A stretch of DNA of 64,000 bases from Pseudarthrobacter oxydans (GTDB lineage Bacteria; Actinomycetota; Actinomycetes; Actinomycetales; Micrococcaceae). The DNA lies in assembly GCF_034258515.1 (NCBI RefSeq), contig NZ_CP139438.1, forward strand, positions 3,348,001-3,412,000, read 5' to 3'. Below are positions 1-8,511 of the stretch, one piece after another; position 1 is the stretch's first letter, and each line of letters opens with the position of its first letter. Both the position numbers and the translations under genes were made by a program. The notes beneath the pieces are model-generated. The model searched no databases. It saw nothing but the letters and a program-made list of their open reading frames with translations, and was not told where the DNA came from.

Positions 1-214
1 CCAGCAGTTCCACGCGGCCTTCAGCTGACGCTTCGGCCAGCGCGTACGCCATGGGGGCCGAGCGGGAACCGGGTGAAACCACCACGTGCTGCACGCCGCC
101 GTCGATCAAAACCCCGACGGCGATCCTCGCCGCCGCGATGGCGCTGAGCGAAGGGGCGGCGTCCGGTGAGCCTGTCGGGGAAGTGCCGGGAGCGGAATCG
201 TTGTGCGAAGTCAC
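1..214 (-). CDS. menD: MenD N-terminus (2-succinyl-5-enolpyruvyl-6-hydroxy-3-cyclohexene-1-carboxylate synthase), cut by window edge
   Basis: Reading leftward from a GTG at 214, about 70 codons remain open to the window edge. The translation contains AARIAVGVLIDGGVQHVVV followed by SPGSRSAPMAYALAEA, the thiamine-diphosphate-enzyme N-terminal signature of MenD, which condenses isochorismate and 2-oxoglutarate in menaquinone synthesis. The N-terminal tail (Ser/Pro/Ala-rich, about 20 residues) is longer than the conserved core, so the exact start is uncertain. It is divergent from the LacI gene. menC lies about 10.5 kb away on the same strand, which suggests the men genes were separated by the sugar cluster. 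The family call is clear although only the first part of the protein is visible. Confidence 0.85.
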   Translation of the reverse strand, partial: MTSHNDSAPGTSPTGSPDAAPSLSAIAAARIAVGVLIDGGVQHVVVSPGSRSAPMAYALAEASAEGRVELL

Positions 215-268
215 CAAACCAGTCTGCCACCCGGCCGGTGCGTTCCGGGTCCGGCGCTCCCCCGGTTC

Positions 269-288
269 TGTACTAAGCGCATAGACTC
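269..288. promoter_or_regulatory. LacI operator O1 over the lacI promoter
   Basis: The reverse complement of 273-282 is ATGCGCTTAG, identical to the operator at 1487-1496. It abuts a possible -10 TAGACT (282-287) upstream of the LacI start at 308, implying autoregulation. Confidence 0.6.
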
Positions 289-307
289 TGACCAGAAGGA
301 GAATCAC

Positions 308-1399
308 ATGGCAAAGCGCCCCACTGTTTACGACGTCGCGGAGCGGGCAGGCGTGTCGATAGCCACCGTCTCGTTCACCTTTAGGCAGCCGGAAAAGGTC
401 AAGGCCTCGACCCGCGAACTGGTGCTGGCGGCGGCGCAGGAACTGGGCTATGTCCCCAGCGCGAGCGCCCGCGGCCTGGCGCGCGGCAGGACCGGCGCCC
501 TGGGCCTGTTCGCCTACGATTACCTGCTGGACCCTTCAGCACGTCCCGGTGGGCAGGGCGAACTCCCGCAGGATCCGGCGTCGGAGGGCGACCGCGAGGA
601 CGGGGACCTCCGCCTGTTCCCCTTGTATGTGGATGAGGTCCAGCGCGGTGTTGAACTGGAGTGCTGGCGCCGGGGGCAGGCGCTGCTGGTGGGCGGCGGC
701 AATCCGGCCAACAACGAGGCCGTGCTCTCCGACATTGCGGGCCGGGTTGACGGACTTGCTGTCTTTCCGCGGTCGGTACCCGTCGATGCACTGACCCGGA
801 TAGCCCGCCGCATTCCCGTGGTGGAGGTTTCGGAGAGCCTGCGCAACCGCGGCGTGGACCATGTGACCGTGGACAACGCCGCCGGCATGCGGGCCATGAC
901 GGAGCACCTGGTCGACGTGCACGGGCTGACCGAACTGATGTTCATTGGCGCCATGCCGTCCTCCGACAACGACGAACGGCTCGAAGCCTTCCAAGCGGCA
1001 CTGGCAGAGGCCGGCGTGGGGATGCGCCACGATCCCTGCTACCCGGCCGGCAGCGAAACCGCCGTCGCGGAAACCGTCCGGACCCTCTGCAGGCTCGGTA
1101 CCCTGCCGCAGGCCTTCGTGTGCGCCACCGACCAGGATGCGCTGGTGGTAATGGACATGCTGGCGGAGGCCGGAGTTGACGTGCCCCGGCACGTGGCCGT
1201 CACTGGCTTCGACGGCATCGCCGCCGGGCGCGTCATCCGGCCGCCGCTGACCACAGTGCGCCAGCCCATGGAGCGGATGGGGCGGACCATGGTGGACCTG
1301 CTGCTGGACAGGCTTGACCACCCCGAAAAGCCCCCGGTGGAGCTTCGCCTGCCGGTCCGCATGGTCCTTCGCGAAAGCTGCGGCTGCCGCCCGGGCTGA
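308..1399 (+). CDS. LacI-family transcriptional regulator of the carbohydrate cluster
   Basis: 363 aa. The N-terminus (TVYDVAERAGVSIATVSF) is the LacI-type helix-turn-helix with hinge region up to about residue 60, followed by a periplasmic-binding-like sensor domain with typical GFDGIAAGRVIRPPLTTVRQP near the C-terminus. A strong ribosome binding site (AGAAGGAG) sits just before the ATG at 308; the frame stays open further upstream but without such a site. An insert rich in Gly, Asp and Glu (about residues 75-100) is unusual for the family. It is first in a same-strand cluster of sugar genes, and its own promoter and the operon promoter share a GCGCTTAG motif, so it most likely represses both until a sugar binds. 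The C-terminal CGCRPG tail is common in actinobacterial LacI proteins. Confidence 0.92.
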   Translation: MAKRPTVYDVAERAGVSIATVSFTFRQPEKVKASTRELVLAAAQELGYVPSASARGLARGRTGALGLFAYDYLLDPSARPGGQGELPQDPASEGDREDGDLRLFPLYVDEVQRGVELECWRRGQALLVGGGNPANNEAVLSDIAGRVDGLAVFPRSVPVDALTRIARRIPVVEVSESLRNRGVDHVTVDNAAGMRAMTEHLVDVHGLTELMFIGAMPSSDNDERLEAFQAALAEAGVGMRHDPCYPAGSETAVAETVRTLCRLGTLPQAFVCATDQDALVVMDMLAEAGVDVPRHVAVTGFDGIAAGRVIRPPLTTVRQPMERMGRTMVDLLLDRLDHPEKPPVELRLPVRMVLRESCGCRPG

Positions 1400-1485
1400 G
1401 CACGCCTGCCCGCGCCGGGGCGCAACTTCGTGGGAGCCCGGCCATTTTGAGAAAGTTGGCGGCAGCTGTTGCCAAACTCACATTC

Positions 1486-1532
1486 AATGCGCTTAGATTG
1501 GTTTACACCGTAAATCAAAGCGCTTAGATAAT
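1486..1532 (+). promoter_or_regulatory. Promoter with two LacI operators upstream of the sugar operon
   Basis: A good promoter reads TTTACA (1502-1507), 17-bp spacer, TAGATA (1525-1530). Operator ATGCGCTTAG (1487-1496) lies just upstream of the -35, and AAAGCGCTTAGA (1517-1528), whose core AAGCGCTT is a perfect palindrome, overlaps the -10. Both match O1 upstream of lacI. The 200 bases after lacI contain no gene. Confidence 0.65.
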
Positions 1533-1614
1533 TTTCGGCGGGATGACTCCCCTGCTCCTGCCTCCTCCGCTCAGTTCGGCCTGCCGGCTCGCGGAACCCC
1601 CGAAAGGAACAATG

Positions 1615-2889
1615 ATGATCCATGCCAATGCCAAGAAGGCAGCAGCCGTCGGCATCGCCGCAGCGTTGCTTCTGACTGCTTGCGGACGGGACTCCGCCGG
1701 TCCGGCAGCAACCTCTCCGGCCAAAGCCGTCGCATCTGGTCCAGCGACCGGCACCCTCACAGTGTGGGCACAGGGCGCTGAAGGCGAGGCCCTGCCGGCG
1801 CTGCTGAAGGACTTCGAATCCGAGAACCCCGGCGTCAAAGTCAATGTCACGGCCATCCCCTGGGATGCCGCGCTGAGCAAGTACCAGACCGCCATCGCCG
1901 GCGGCACCACACCTGACGTGGCCCAGATGGGAACCACCTGGATGGGTGACTTCAGCACCGCCTTCGACCCGACCCCGGCCGAAATCGACACCAGCTCCTT
2001 CTTCCCGGGCTCCTTGAAGTCCACCGAGGTCGAAGGAACCAAGTACGGCGTGCCCTGGTATGTGGACACCCGCGTGGTCTACTACCGGAGCGACCTGGCG
2101 GAAAAGGCCGGCATCACCAAGGCACCCGCGACCTGGGAGGACTTCAGGGCCCTGGCTGAGGCGCTCCAGACCAAGGCCGGCGCCAAATTCGGCGTCCAGC
2201 TGCCTACCGGCGGCGCCGACTCGTACCAGGCCACCCTGCCGTTCCAGTGGTCCAACGGCGCCAAGCTTATGAACGACGACGGCACCAAGTGGACGCTCGA
2301 CACCCCGGAGTCAGCCGAGGCCCTCAAGTACTACGCGGGGTTCTTCAAGGACGGCATCGCCTCCAAGGCGGTCTCCACCGGGACCACGGCCGAGGCCTCG
2401 TTCGTGGACGGTTCCGCGCCGATGATGATCAGCGGCCCGTGGCACGTCGGTCTGCTGAACAAGACCGGCGGCGAGGGATTCGCCGACAAGTACAAGGTGG
2501 CTCCGATGCCGAAGGCAAAGACCGCCACATCCTTCGTGGGCGGCTCCAACATGGTGGTCTTCAAGAAGTCCGAAAACCGCGATTCGGCCTGGAAGCTCCT
2601 CCAGTGGCTGTCCAAGCCGGAGGTGCAGCTCAAGTGGTACAAGGCAACCGGTGACCTGCCGTCCCAGCAGACTGCCTGGAAAGACCCGACCCTGGCCGAC
2701 GACAGCAAGCTCTCCGTTTTCGGTGAGCAGCTGAAGACCACCGACAACCCGCCCGCAGTCCAGACCTGGACCCAGGTTTCGGCAGCCGCAGACTCCGAGA
2801 TTGAACAGATCGTCAAGGCAGGAAAAGACCCCGCCGACGCCCTGAAATCCCTGCAGCAGACCGCAGACTCGATCGGCACCGGGAAGTAA
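1615..2889 (+). CDS. Sugar ABC transporter substrate-binding lipoprotein
   Basis: About 424 aa, an extracellular solute-binding protein of family 1. A short signal peptide ends in the lipobox LLTAC, so it should be lipid-anchored outside the membrane. The mature part has the usual VWAQGAEGEALPALLKDFE start, GGTTPDVAQMGTTWMGDF, and a late PEVQLKWYKATGDLPS segment. Two in-frame ATGs occur at 1612 and 1615; the AAAGGA at 1603-1608 is better spaced for 1615. It is the first gene behind the LacI-controlled promoter, with two permeases directly after it. No ATPase gene follows, so a shared MsiK-type ATPase elsewhere is expected. The ligand is inferred from the neighbouring hydrolases to be a beta-gluco-oligosaccharide. 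Confidence 0.9.
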   Translation: MIHANAKKAAAVGIAAALLLTACGRDSAGPAATSPAKAVASGPATGTLTVWAQGAEGEALPALLKDFESENPGVKVNVTAIPWDAALSKYQTAIAGGTTPDVAQMGTTWMGDFSTAFDPTPAEIDTSSFFPGSLKSTEVEGTKYGVPWYVDTRVVYYRSDLAEKAGITKAPATWEDFRALAEALQTKAGAKFGVQLPTGGADSYQATLPFQWSNGAKLMNDDGTKWTLDTPESAEALKYYAGFFKDGIASKAVSTGTTAEASFVDGSAPMMISGPWHVGLLNKTGGEGFADKYKVAPMPKAKTATSFVGGSNMVVFKKSENRDSAWKLLQWLSKPEVQLKWYKATGDLPSQQTAWKDPTLADDSKLSVFGEQLKTTDNPPAVQTWTQVSAAADSEIEQIVKAGKDPADALKSLQQTADSIGTGK

Positions 2890-2891
2890 CA

Positions 2892-3842
2892 GTGGCTGCA
2901 ACCACCACCACGACGTCTGCCGGCACCTCACGGGGTGCCGGCAGGGGTCCGGCCAGGCCTGGCGGTTCGCGCCGGCGTCGCAACGCCGTGACGGCATGGC
3001 TGTTCGCTTTGCCTTTCGTCCTCATTTTCGGCGTGTTCATGCTGGGTCCGCTGGTGTCATCGTTTGTGATGTCCTTCACGGATTTCACCAGCCGCGACAT
3101 CGAAAACCCGCTGTCCGTGGGATTCGTGGGGCTTGACCAGTACACCGCACTGTTCCGGAACCCCCAGTTCCTGCACTCGGTCCTGAACACGGCTTACTTC
3201 GTGCTGGCCGGCATTCCCCTCACCACCGTCCTGGCCCTCGCCCTCGCAGTTGCCCTGAACAGCGGCATCACGCGCTTCCGCACCGCCTTCCGCGTGGGCT
3301 TCTACACCCCGGTGGTCACCAGCATCGTGGCCGTGGCCGTGGTGTGGCGGTTCATCCTCCAGCCTGACGGCCTGCTGAACGTGATCCTCGGATGGGTGGG
3401 CATCGCCGGTCCGGACTGGCTCAACAGCACCACCTGGTCCATGCCCGCCCTGATCATGCTTGCTGTCTGGCGCAACCTGGGCACACTGATGATCATTTTC
3501 CTGGCCGGGCTCCAGTCCGTTCCGGGCGACATCCTCGAGGCGGCCCAGGTTGACGGAGCCAACGCCTGGCAGCGGTTCATGAAGATCACGCTGCCCATGC
3601 TGCGCCCCACCCTCCTCCTGGGCACAGTCCTTCTCTCGGTCGGATTCCTGCAGTTTTTCGAGGAGCCGTTCGTGATGACCAAGGGCGGGCCCCTGGACTC
3701 CACCCTCTCGGTCAGCTACTTCACCTTCAACCAGTTCGGGTTCGGTAAGTACGGGCTCGCCTCGGCCGCGAGCTATGTGCTCTTTATAGCCATTGCCCTG
3801 TTGAGCCTCATCCAATTCCGAGCCCTGCGATCCAAGGACTGA
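2892..3842 (+). CDS. Sugar ABC transporter permease, MalF/UgpA type
   Basis: 316 aa with six predicted membrane segments after a basic Gly/Arg/Thr-rich cytoplasmic tail. The EAA loop for contact with the ATPase is visible as EAAQVDGANAWQRFMKITLP at about residues 215-235. GTG at 2892 starts only two bases after the stop of the binding-protein gene, so translation is almost certainly coupled. It forms the heterodimeric pore with the next gene. Confidence 0.92.
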   Translation: MAATTTTTSAGTSRGAGRGPARPGGSRRRRNAVTAWLFALPFVLIFGVFMLGPLVSSFVMSFTDFTSRDIENPLSVGFVGLDQYTALFRNPQFLHSVLNTAYFVLAGIPLTTVLALALAVALNSGITRFRTAFRVGFYTPVVTSIVAVAVVWRFILQPDGLLNVILGWVGIAGPDWLNSTTWSMPALIMLAVWRNLGTLMIIFLAGLQSVPGDILEAAQVDGANAWQRFMKITLPMLRPTLLLGTVLLSVGFLQFFEEPFVMTKGGPLDSTLSVSYFTFNQFGFGKYGLASAASYVLFIAIALLSLIQFRALRSKD

Positions 3843-3847
3843 GCTCC

Positions 3848-4801
3848 ATGACAATCCCGGAAACCGCACCCACCCCCACGGAAAAAATGCTGACAGAACG
3901 CAAAAAAGCCGAACGGACGACGGCGGGAGGCCCCCGGGTGCCGGCCGCCCCGCCCGGCCCGGCCCGCCGCCGTCGTACCGGCCGGCCGCCGGCACACCGG
4001 GCACTGACGTACGCAGTCCTCCTGGTCGCCGTCACTGCCACACTGCTGCCCTTCGCGTGGATGTTCCTTGGCGCCTTCAAGACCCAGGGAGAGCTGCTCC
4101 GCCGTCCCATCACCTGGTGGCCGGAACAGCCCACGCTGGAGAACTTCGTGGTCTGGTTCACCGAGCTGCAGATCGGCACTTTCTTCCTGAACAGCGTTGT
4201 GGTGGCCGTGTTCACCGTGCTCGGCAACTTGCTGTTTTGCTCCATGGTTGGCTACGCCTTGGCCAAGATGGACTTCCCGGGCAAGCGCTTCCTGTTCCTG
4301 CTGGTAATGGTCATGCTGATGGTCCCGGGCGTGGTGACGTTCGTCCCGCTGTTCGTCCTGATCAGCAAACTGGGGATGGTCAGCACCTATCCGGCCCTGA
4401 TCCTGCCGTTCCTCGCGGCACCGATGGGTGTGTTCCTGATGCGGCAGTTCATCGCCGGGATCCCGGATTCCCTTATCGAGGCCGCACGGATCGACGGCGC
4501 CGGCGAACTGCGCACCTTCCTGCGGATCGTGATGCCGCTGTGCGGGCCGCCGCTGGCCACGCTCGGCATCCTGACCTTCCTCGGTTCGTGGAACAACTTC
4601 CTTTGGCCGCTGGTGGTGGCGCAGAGCGAGGAAATGTACACCCTGCCGGTGGCACTTTCCCTCTACTCCACGGGCCAGAACGCCACCGACTACGGGCTGC
4701 TCCTCGCCGGCTCGGTGCTGGTGATCACGCCCATCATCCTGCTTTTCGTCGCCCTCCAGCGGTACTTCATCCAGGGCGTTGCGGCCACCGGCATCAAATA
4801 G
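3848..4801 (+). CDS. Sugar ABC transporter permease, MalG/UgpE type
   Basis: 317 aa. A long Pro/Arg-rich N-terminal tail (about 45 residues) precedes six membrane segments, and the EAA motif is seen as EAARIDGAGELRTFLRIVMP. It starts five bases after the previous permease gene and ends 34 bases before the GH3 gene. Together with the two genes upstream it makes an importer lacking only its nucleotide-binding subunit. Confidence 0.92.
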   Translation: MTIPETAPTPTEKMLTERKKAERTTAGGPRVPAAPPGPARRRRTGRPPAHRALTYAVLLVAVTATLLPFAWMFLGAFKTQGELLRRPITWWPEQPTLENFVVWFTELQIGTFFLNSVVVAVFTVLGNLLFCSMVGYALAKMDFPGKRFLFLLVMVMLMVPGVVTFVPLFVLISKLGMVSTYPALILPFLAAPMGVFLMRQFIAGIPDSLIEAARIDGAGELRTFLRIVMPLCGPPLATLGILTFLGSWNNFLWPLVVAQSEEMYTLPVALSLYSTGQNATDYGLLLAGSVLVITPIILLFVALQRYFIQGVAATGIK

Positions 4802-4835
4802 CCGCCCCTGCCCCCCACCTCCCCAGAAAGTCCCC

Positions 4836-6743
4836 ATGACTGAAACCCAGAATCACCCGCGCCCCGGGACGCCCGTCGCCGACGGAAAAACGTTCCGGGA
4901 CCTCAACGGCAACGGGATCATGGATCCCTTCGAAAATCCCGACCTCAGCCCGCAGGAGCGCGCCGCAGACCTGGTGGGCCGCCTCAGCCTCGAGGAAAAG
5001 GCCGGGCTGATGTTCCACACCGTCATCGAGACCGGTCCGGAAGGCACCCTGCTCGAGACCCCGGGCAATATCAGCAAATCGCCCACCAGCACGGTGATCC
5101 TGGGCAAGTTCATGAACCACTTCAATGTCCATGCGCTCGGCAGCGCCCGCGAGGCCGCCCGCTGGAGCAACGCCCTGCAGGAGCTGGCCGCGCAAACCCC
5201 GCACGGGATTCCCGTGACGATCTCCACAGACCCGCGCCACGCGTTCATCGAAAACTCCGGCGTTTCGTTCACCGCCGCCCATTTCTCGCAGTGGCCCGAG
5301 CCGATCGGCCTCGCGGCCGTGGGCAGCACAGACCTCATCCGCCGCTTCGCCGAGATCGCGCGCAAGGAATACACCGCCGTCGGGATCCGCGCGGCGCTGC
5401 ACCCAACCGTTGACCTTGCCACCGAACCCCGGTGGTGCCGGCAGGCCGGGACGTTCGGCCAGGACTCCGCGATCAGCGCAGCCTACGTGGTGGAGTACCT
5501 CCAGGGGTTCCAGGGCGAGGAGCTGGGACCGGACAGCGTCGCGTGCACCACCAAGCACTTCCCCGGCGGCGGTCCACAGGCCGACGGCGAGGACGCGCAC
5601 TTCCCCTATGGCCGCGAGCAGGTCTACCCCGGCGGCCGCTTCGACGAGCACCTGGCTCCGTTCCGGGCGGCAATTGCCGAAAAGACCAGCGCCATCATGC
5701 CCTACTACGGAATGCCTGTCGGGGTTGAACTCGACGGCGAGCCGGTTGAGGAAGTCGGTTTCGGTTACAACAAGCAGATCATCACCAACCTCCTGCGGGA
5801 AAAACTCGGCTATGACGGCGTGGTCCTCAGCGACTGGGAACTGGTCAATGACAACATCGTGGGCGACCAGGTGCTCCCGGCGCGGGCCTGGGGCGTTGAG
5901 GAGCTCACCGCGCCCGAACGTATGCTGAAGATCCTCAACGCCGGCGTGGACCAGTTCGGCGGCGAGGAGTGCACCGACCTGCTCATCGGGCTGGTCCGCG
6001 ACGGCCTGGTCAGCGAGGAGCGCCTCGACGAGTCCGCGCGCCGGCTGCTGCTGGTCAAGTTCCAGCTGGGCCTGTTCGACAACCCGTTCGTGGATGAGGA
6101 CGCAGCAGACGCCATTGTGGGGAACGCCGAGTTCCGGCGTGAGGGCCACCGGGCGCAGTCCCGGTCCGTCACCGTGCTGACCAACGGGACGTCCGACGCC
6201 GGGCCGGCCCTGCCGCTGTCCGGCTCACCGGCGGTGTACGTGGAAGGAATGGATCCCGCAAGCCTCGACGGCTTCGGGACCGCGGTGCAGGATCCCGCCG
6301 AGGCGGACGTTGCCCTGATCCGGCTGCACTCGCCCTGGGACCACCGCGACGACCTGTTCCTGGAGCAGCATTTCCACGCCGGAAGCCTGGATTTCCCGCC
6401 GGGCCTCATCTCCCGGCTCCGCACCCTGGCCGAAAAGGTTCCGCTGGTCATCGACGTGCGGCTGGACCGGCCTGCCATCCTCACACCCCTGGCCGGCTTT
6501 GCCACAGCATTGGTGGGCACCTTCGGGGTCTCGGACGGGGCTCTCCTGGACGCCCTGTTCGGACGCATCGGGCCCAGAGGCCGCCTGCCGTTCGAAATCC
6601 CCCGGTCCATGGACGCCGTGCGTGCTTCCCGTCCGGACGTACCGGGCGACACCGCAGATCCACTCTTCCCGTTCGGGCATGGCCTGGCCCTGCCCGAACC
6701 GGCCGCCGCAACAACCATGGAAACGCCAGGAGACACACTATGA
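4836..6743 (+). CDS. Glycoside hydrolase family 3 (beta-glucosidase type), cytoplasmic
   Basis: 635 aa. It opens with a calcium-loop-like RDLNGNGIMDPFENP, then the GH3 (beta/alpha)8 domain with KHFPGGGPQADGEDAHF and the likely nucleophile Asp333 in VVLSDWELV, and ends with a second domain near the C-terminus (LPFEIPRSM, DPLFPFGHGLALPEP). No signal peptide is seen, so it should act on imported oligosaccharides and release monosaccharide. ATG at 4836 follows a weak ribosome site; the frame is open further upstream but only into the permease 3' end. It overlaps the next gene by four bases (ATGA). Family certain; linkage specificity is inferred from the neighbour. Confidence 0.9.
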   Translation: MTETQNHPRPGTPVADGKTFRDLNGNGIMDPFENPDLSPQERAADLVGRLSLEEKAGLMFHTVIETGPEGTLLETPGNISKSPTSTVILGKFMNHFNVHALGSAREAARWSNALQELAAQTPHGIPVTISTDPRHAFIENSGVSFTAAHFSQWPEPIGLAAVGSTDLIRRFAEIARKEYTAVGIRAALHPTVDLATEPRWCRQAGTFGQDSAISAAYVVEYLQGFQGEELGPDSVACTTKHFPGGGPQADGEDAHFPYGREQVYPGGRFDEHLAPFRAAIAEKTSAIMPYYGMPVGVELDGEPVEEVGFGYNKQIITNLLREKLGYDGVVLSDWELVNDNIVGDQVLPARAWGVEELTAPERMLKILNAGVDQFGGEECTDLLIGLVRDGLVSEERLDESARRLLLVKFQLGLFDNPFVDEDAADAIVGNAEFRREGHRAQSRSVTVLTNGTSDAGPALPLSGSPAVYVEGMDPASLDGFGTAVQDPAEADVALIRLHSPWDHRDDLFLEQHFHAGSLDFPPGLISRLRTLAEKVPLVIDVRLDRPAILTPLAGFATALVGTFGVSDGALLDALFGRIGPRGRLPFEIPRSMDAVRASRPDVPGDTADPLFPFGHGLALPEPAAATTMETPGDTL

Positions 6744-8380
6744 GCCGCAACCTTGGACCAAACCCAAGCATCTCCACCGCCACGCGTCGCCAGCTTCTTG
6801 CGGGAGCGGCCGCGTTCGCTGTGACGGGCCTCGCTGCGGCATCCGCGACTCCGGGCCATGCCGCCCGGTCCGCCTCACCCGCTGCATCCGGGCTGGGAGC
6901 GCCGCTGTCCCGGGCGCGGAACAAAGAGGGCATCGACCGGAAAACCATCAACCGCTGGGCACACGACACGTGGCAGTCCCTGGTTGCCATGACGGATCCT
7001 GAAACAGGCCTGCCGGCAGACTACATTGGCGAGTCCACCACCGCTCCGAAGCGCAGCCGCTTCACGTCGCCCACCAATATCGGCGGCTACATGTGGAGCA
7101 CGGTGGTGGCCCGCGAGCTGAACATCATCAGCGCGAGCGAGTGCCGGGAACGGCTGACGCGCACCCTCACCACGCTGGCCGGACTCAAGCACCATGAGCC
7201 CAGCGGCATGCTCTACAACTGGTACGACGAGGCCACCGGCGAGGTCATCACCATCTGGCCGGAGAACGGGAACCCCGTGGCGCCATTCATGTCCAGCGTC
7301 GACAATGGCTGGTTCGCTGCCGCCCTCATGGTGGTCCGCAACGCCGAGCCGAAGGTGGCCGGCTTGGCGAACACCATCCTTGGCAGGATGGACTTCGGGA
7401 TCTTCGACAACAAGGACGCCCGGGCGGGTGTGGCGGCTGGCCTGCTGCGGGGCGGGTTCTACGACGTCAAACCGACGGTGGAAACTATCCAGGGCAACTA
7501 CCTCGGCAAGGGCCCCGACGTCTTCTACACCATGAACCACTACGACATCACCAACTCCGAGCCGCGCATCGCCACGTACATCGGGATAGCCTTGGGCCAG
7601 ATTCCGCCATCCCACTACTTCGCCACCATGCGCGTCTTCCCCGACACCTGCGACTGGTCCTGGCAGGAACAGAAGCCCGTCGGCGAACACCGGACCTACA
7701 TGGGCATCGACGTCTTCGAAGGCGCCTACACGTACCGCGGAATGCGGATCGTCCCGAGCTGGGGAGGCGACATGTTTGAGGCTCTGATGCCCGACCTGTT
7801 CGTCCCCGAAGCCACCTGGGCACCGAAGGCCTGGGGCATCAACCACCCCCTGACCGTACGGGCGCAGCGCGAATTCGGCTTGGACGAGGCCCAGTACGGA
7901 TACTGGGGCTTCTCCCCGGCCAGCCACCCCAACGGGGGGTACTCCGAATGGGGCGTGGACATCCTGGGCATGAGCAGCGACGGCTACCCGTCCGACGTCG
8001 AACGCACCAGCGTTGACGTGGGCTTTGAGGGCTGCCGGCCGGCCACCAACCCGACGCCGGCCTGGGGCGACGGCGTGGTCACTCCGCACGCGGCGTTCCT
8101 CGCCATGGAGTACGAGCCCCAAGAGGCATACGACAACCTCGTGAAGATCGAGAACGACCTCGGCGCCTACGGCCAGGGCGGATTCTTCGATGCCGTGGCC
8201 GTGAAGTCCGGAACCATCGCCCGGCGGTACCTCTCGCTGGACCAGGCCATGGTGTTGGGTGCGATCGGCAACGTATTCGGTAACGACGTGATCCGCCGCA
8301 ACTTCGTCCAGGGCGAGGTGGAGGCGGTCATCAAGCCGCTCATCGCCGACGAGGAGTTCGGCGCGGGCCTGATCGGCTAA
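6740..8380 (+). CDS. Tat-exported glucoamylase-like / GH144-type beta-glucanase
   Basis: 546 aa. The N-terminus has a twin-arginine signal (TATRRQLLAGAAAFAVTG, cleavage after a GHAARS-like region). The body matches the glycoamylase-like (alpha/alpha)6 fold: YGYWGFSPASHPNGGYSEWG, then GVVTPHAAFLAMEYEPQEAYD, then GQGGFFDAVAVKSG and YLSLDQAMVLGAIGN near the C-terminus. Known members of this fold in GH144 cut beta-1,2-glucans; that specificity is inference here. The start ATG overlaps the GH3 stop codon as ATGA. Placed last in the operon, it would act outside the cell and feed oligosaccharides to the lipoprotein and permeases. Confidence 0.78.
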   Translation: MSRNLGPNPSISTATRRQLLAGAAAFAVTGLAAASATPGHAARSASPAASGLGAPLSRARNKEGIDRKTINRWAHDTWQSLVAMTDPETGLPADYIGESTTAPKRSRFTSPTNIGGYMWSTVVARELNIISASECRERLTRTLTTLAGLKHHEPSGMLYNWYDEATGEVITIWPENGNPVAPFMSSVDNGWFAAALMVVRNAEPKVAGLANTILGRMDFGIFDNKDARAGVAAGLLRGGFYDVKPTVETIQGNYLGKGPDVFYTMNHYDITNSEPRIATYIGIALGQIPPSHYFATMRVFPDTCDWSWQEQKPVGEHRTYMGIDVFEGAYTYRGMRIVPSWGGDMFEALMPDLFVPEATWAPKAWGINHPLTVRAQREFGLDEAQYGYWGFSPASHPNGGYSEWGVDILGMSSDGYPSDVERTSVDVGFEGCRPATNPTPAWGDGVVTPHAAFLAMEYEPQEAYDNLVKIENDLGAYGQGGFFDAVAVKSGTIARRYLSLDQAMVLGAIGNVFGNDVIRRNFVQGEVEAVIKPLIADEEFGAGLIG

Positions 8381-8494
8381 AAGCGCTCTCTCACTGAATG
8401 TCGCTTAAACCCAAGCGCTCTCTCACTTAATGTCGCTTAAACCCAAGCGCTCTCTCACCTTTCGGCCCGGACGGGGCGAAAGGTGAGAGAGCGC
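8381..8494. repeat. 32-bp tandem repeat array A ending in an 18-bp hairpin
   Basis: AAGCGCTCTCTCAC occurs at 8381, 8413 and 8445, exactly 32 bases apart; the first two units continue with (T/G)AATGTCGCTTAAACCC. The third unit becomes the left arm of a perfect 18-bp stem (8447-8464 with 8477-8494), which could end transcription of the converging GH144-like and phoX genes. It belongs to a family also seen at 10720 and 62214. Confidence 0.85.
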
Positions 8495-8511
8495 CTCACA
8501 TCGGGCGGGGA

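Noticed and set aside
8381..8494. CRISPR array
   Set aside because: Repeat period is 32 bases with no room for spacers of normal size, only three units, and no cas genes.
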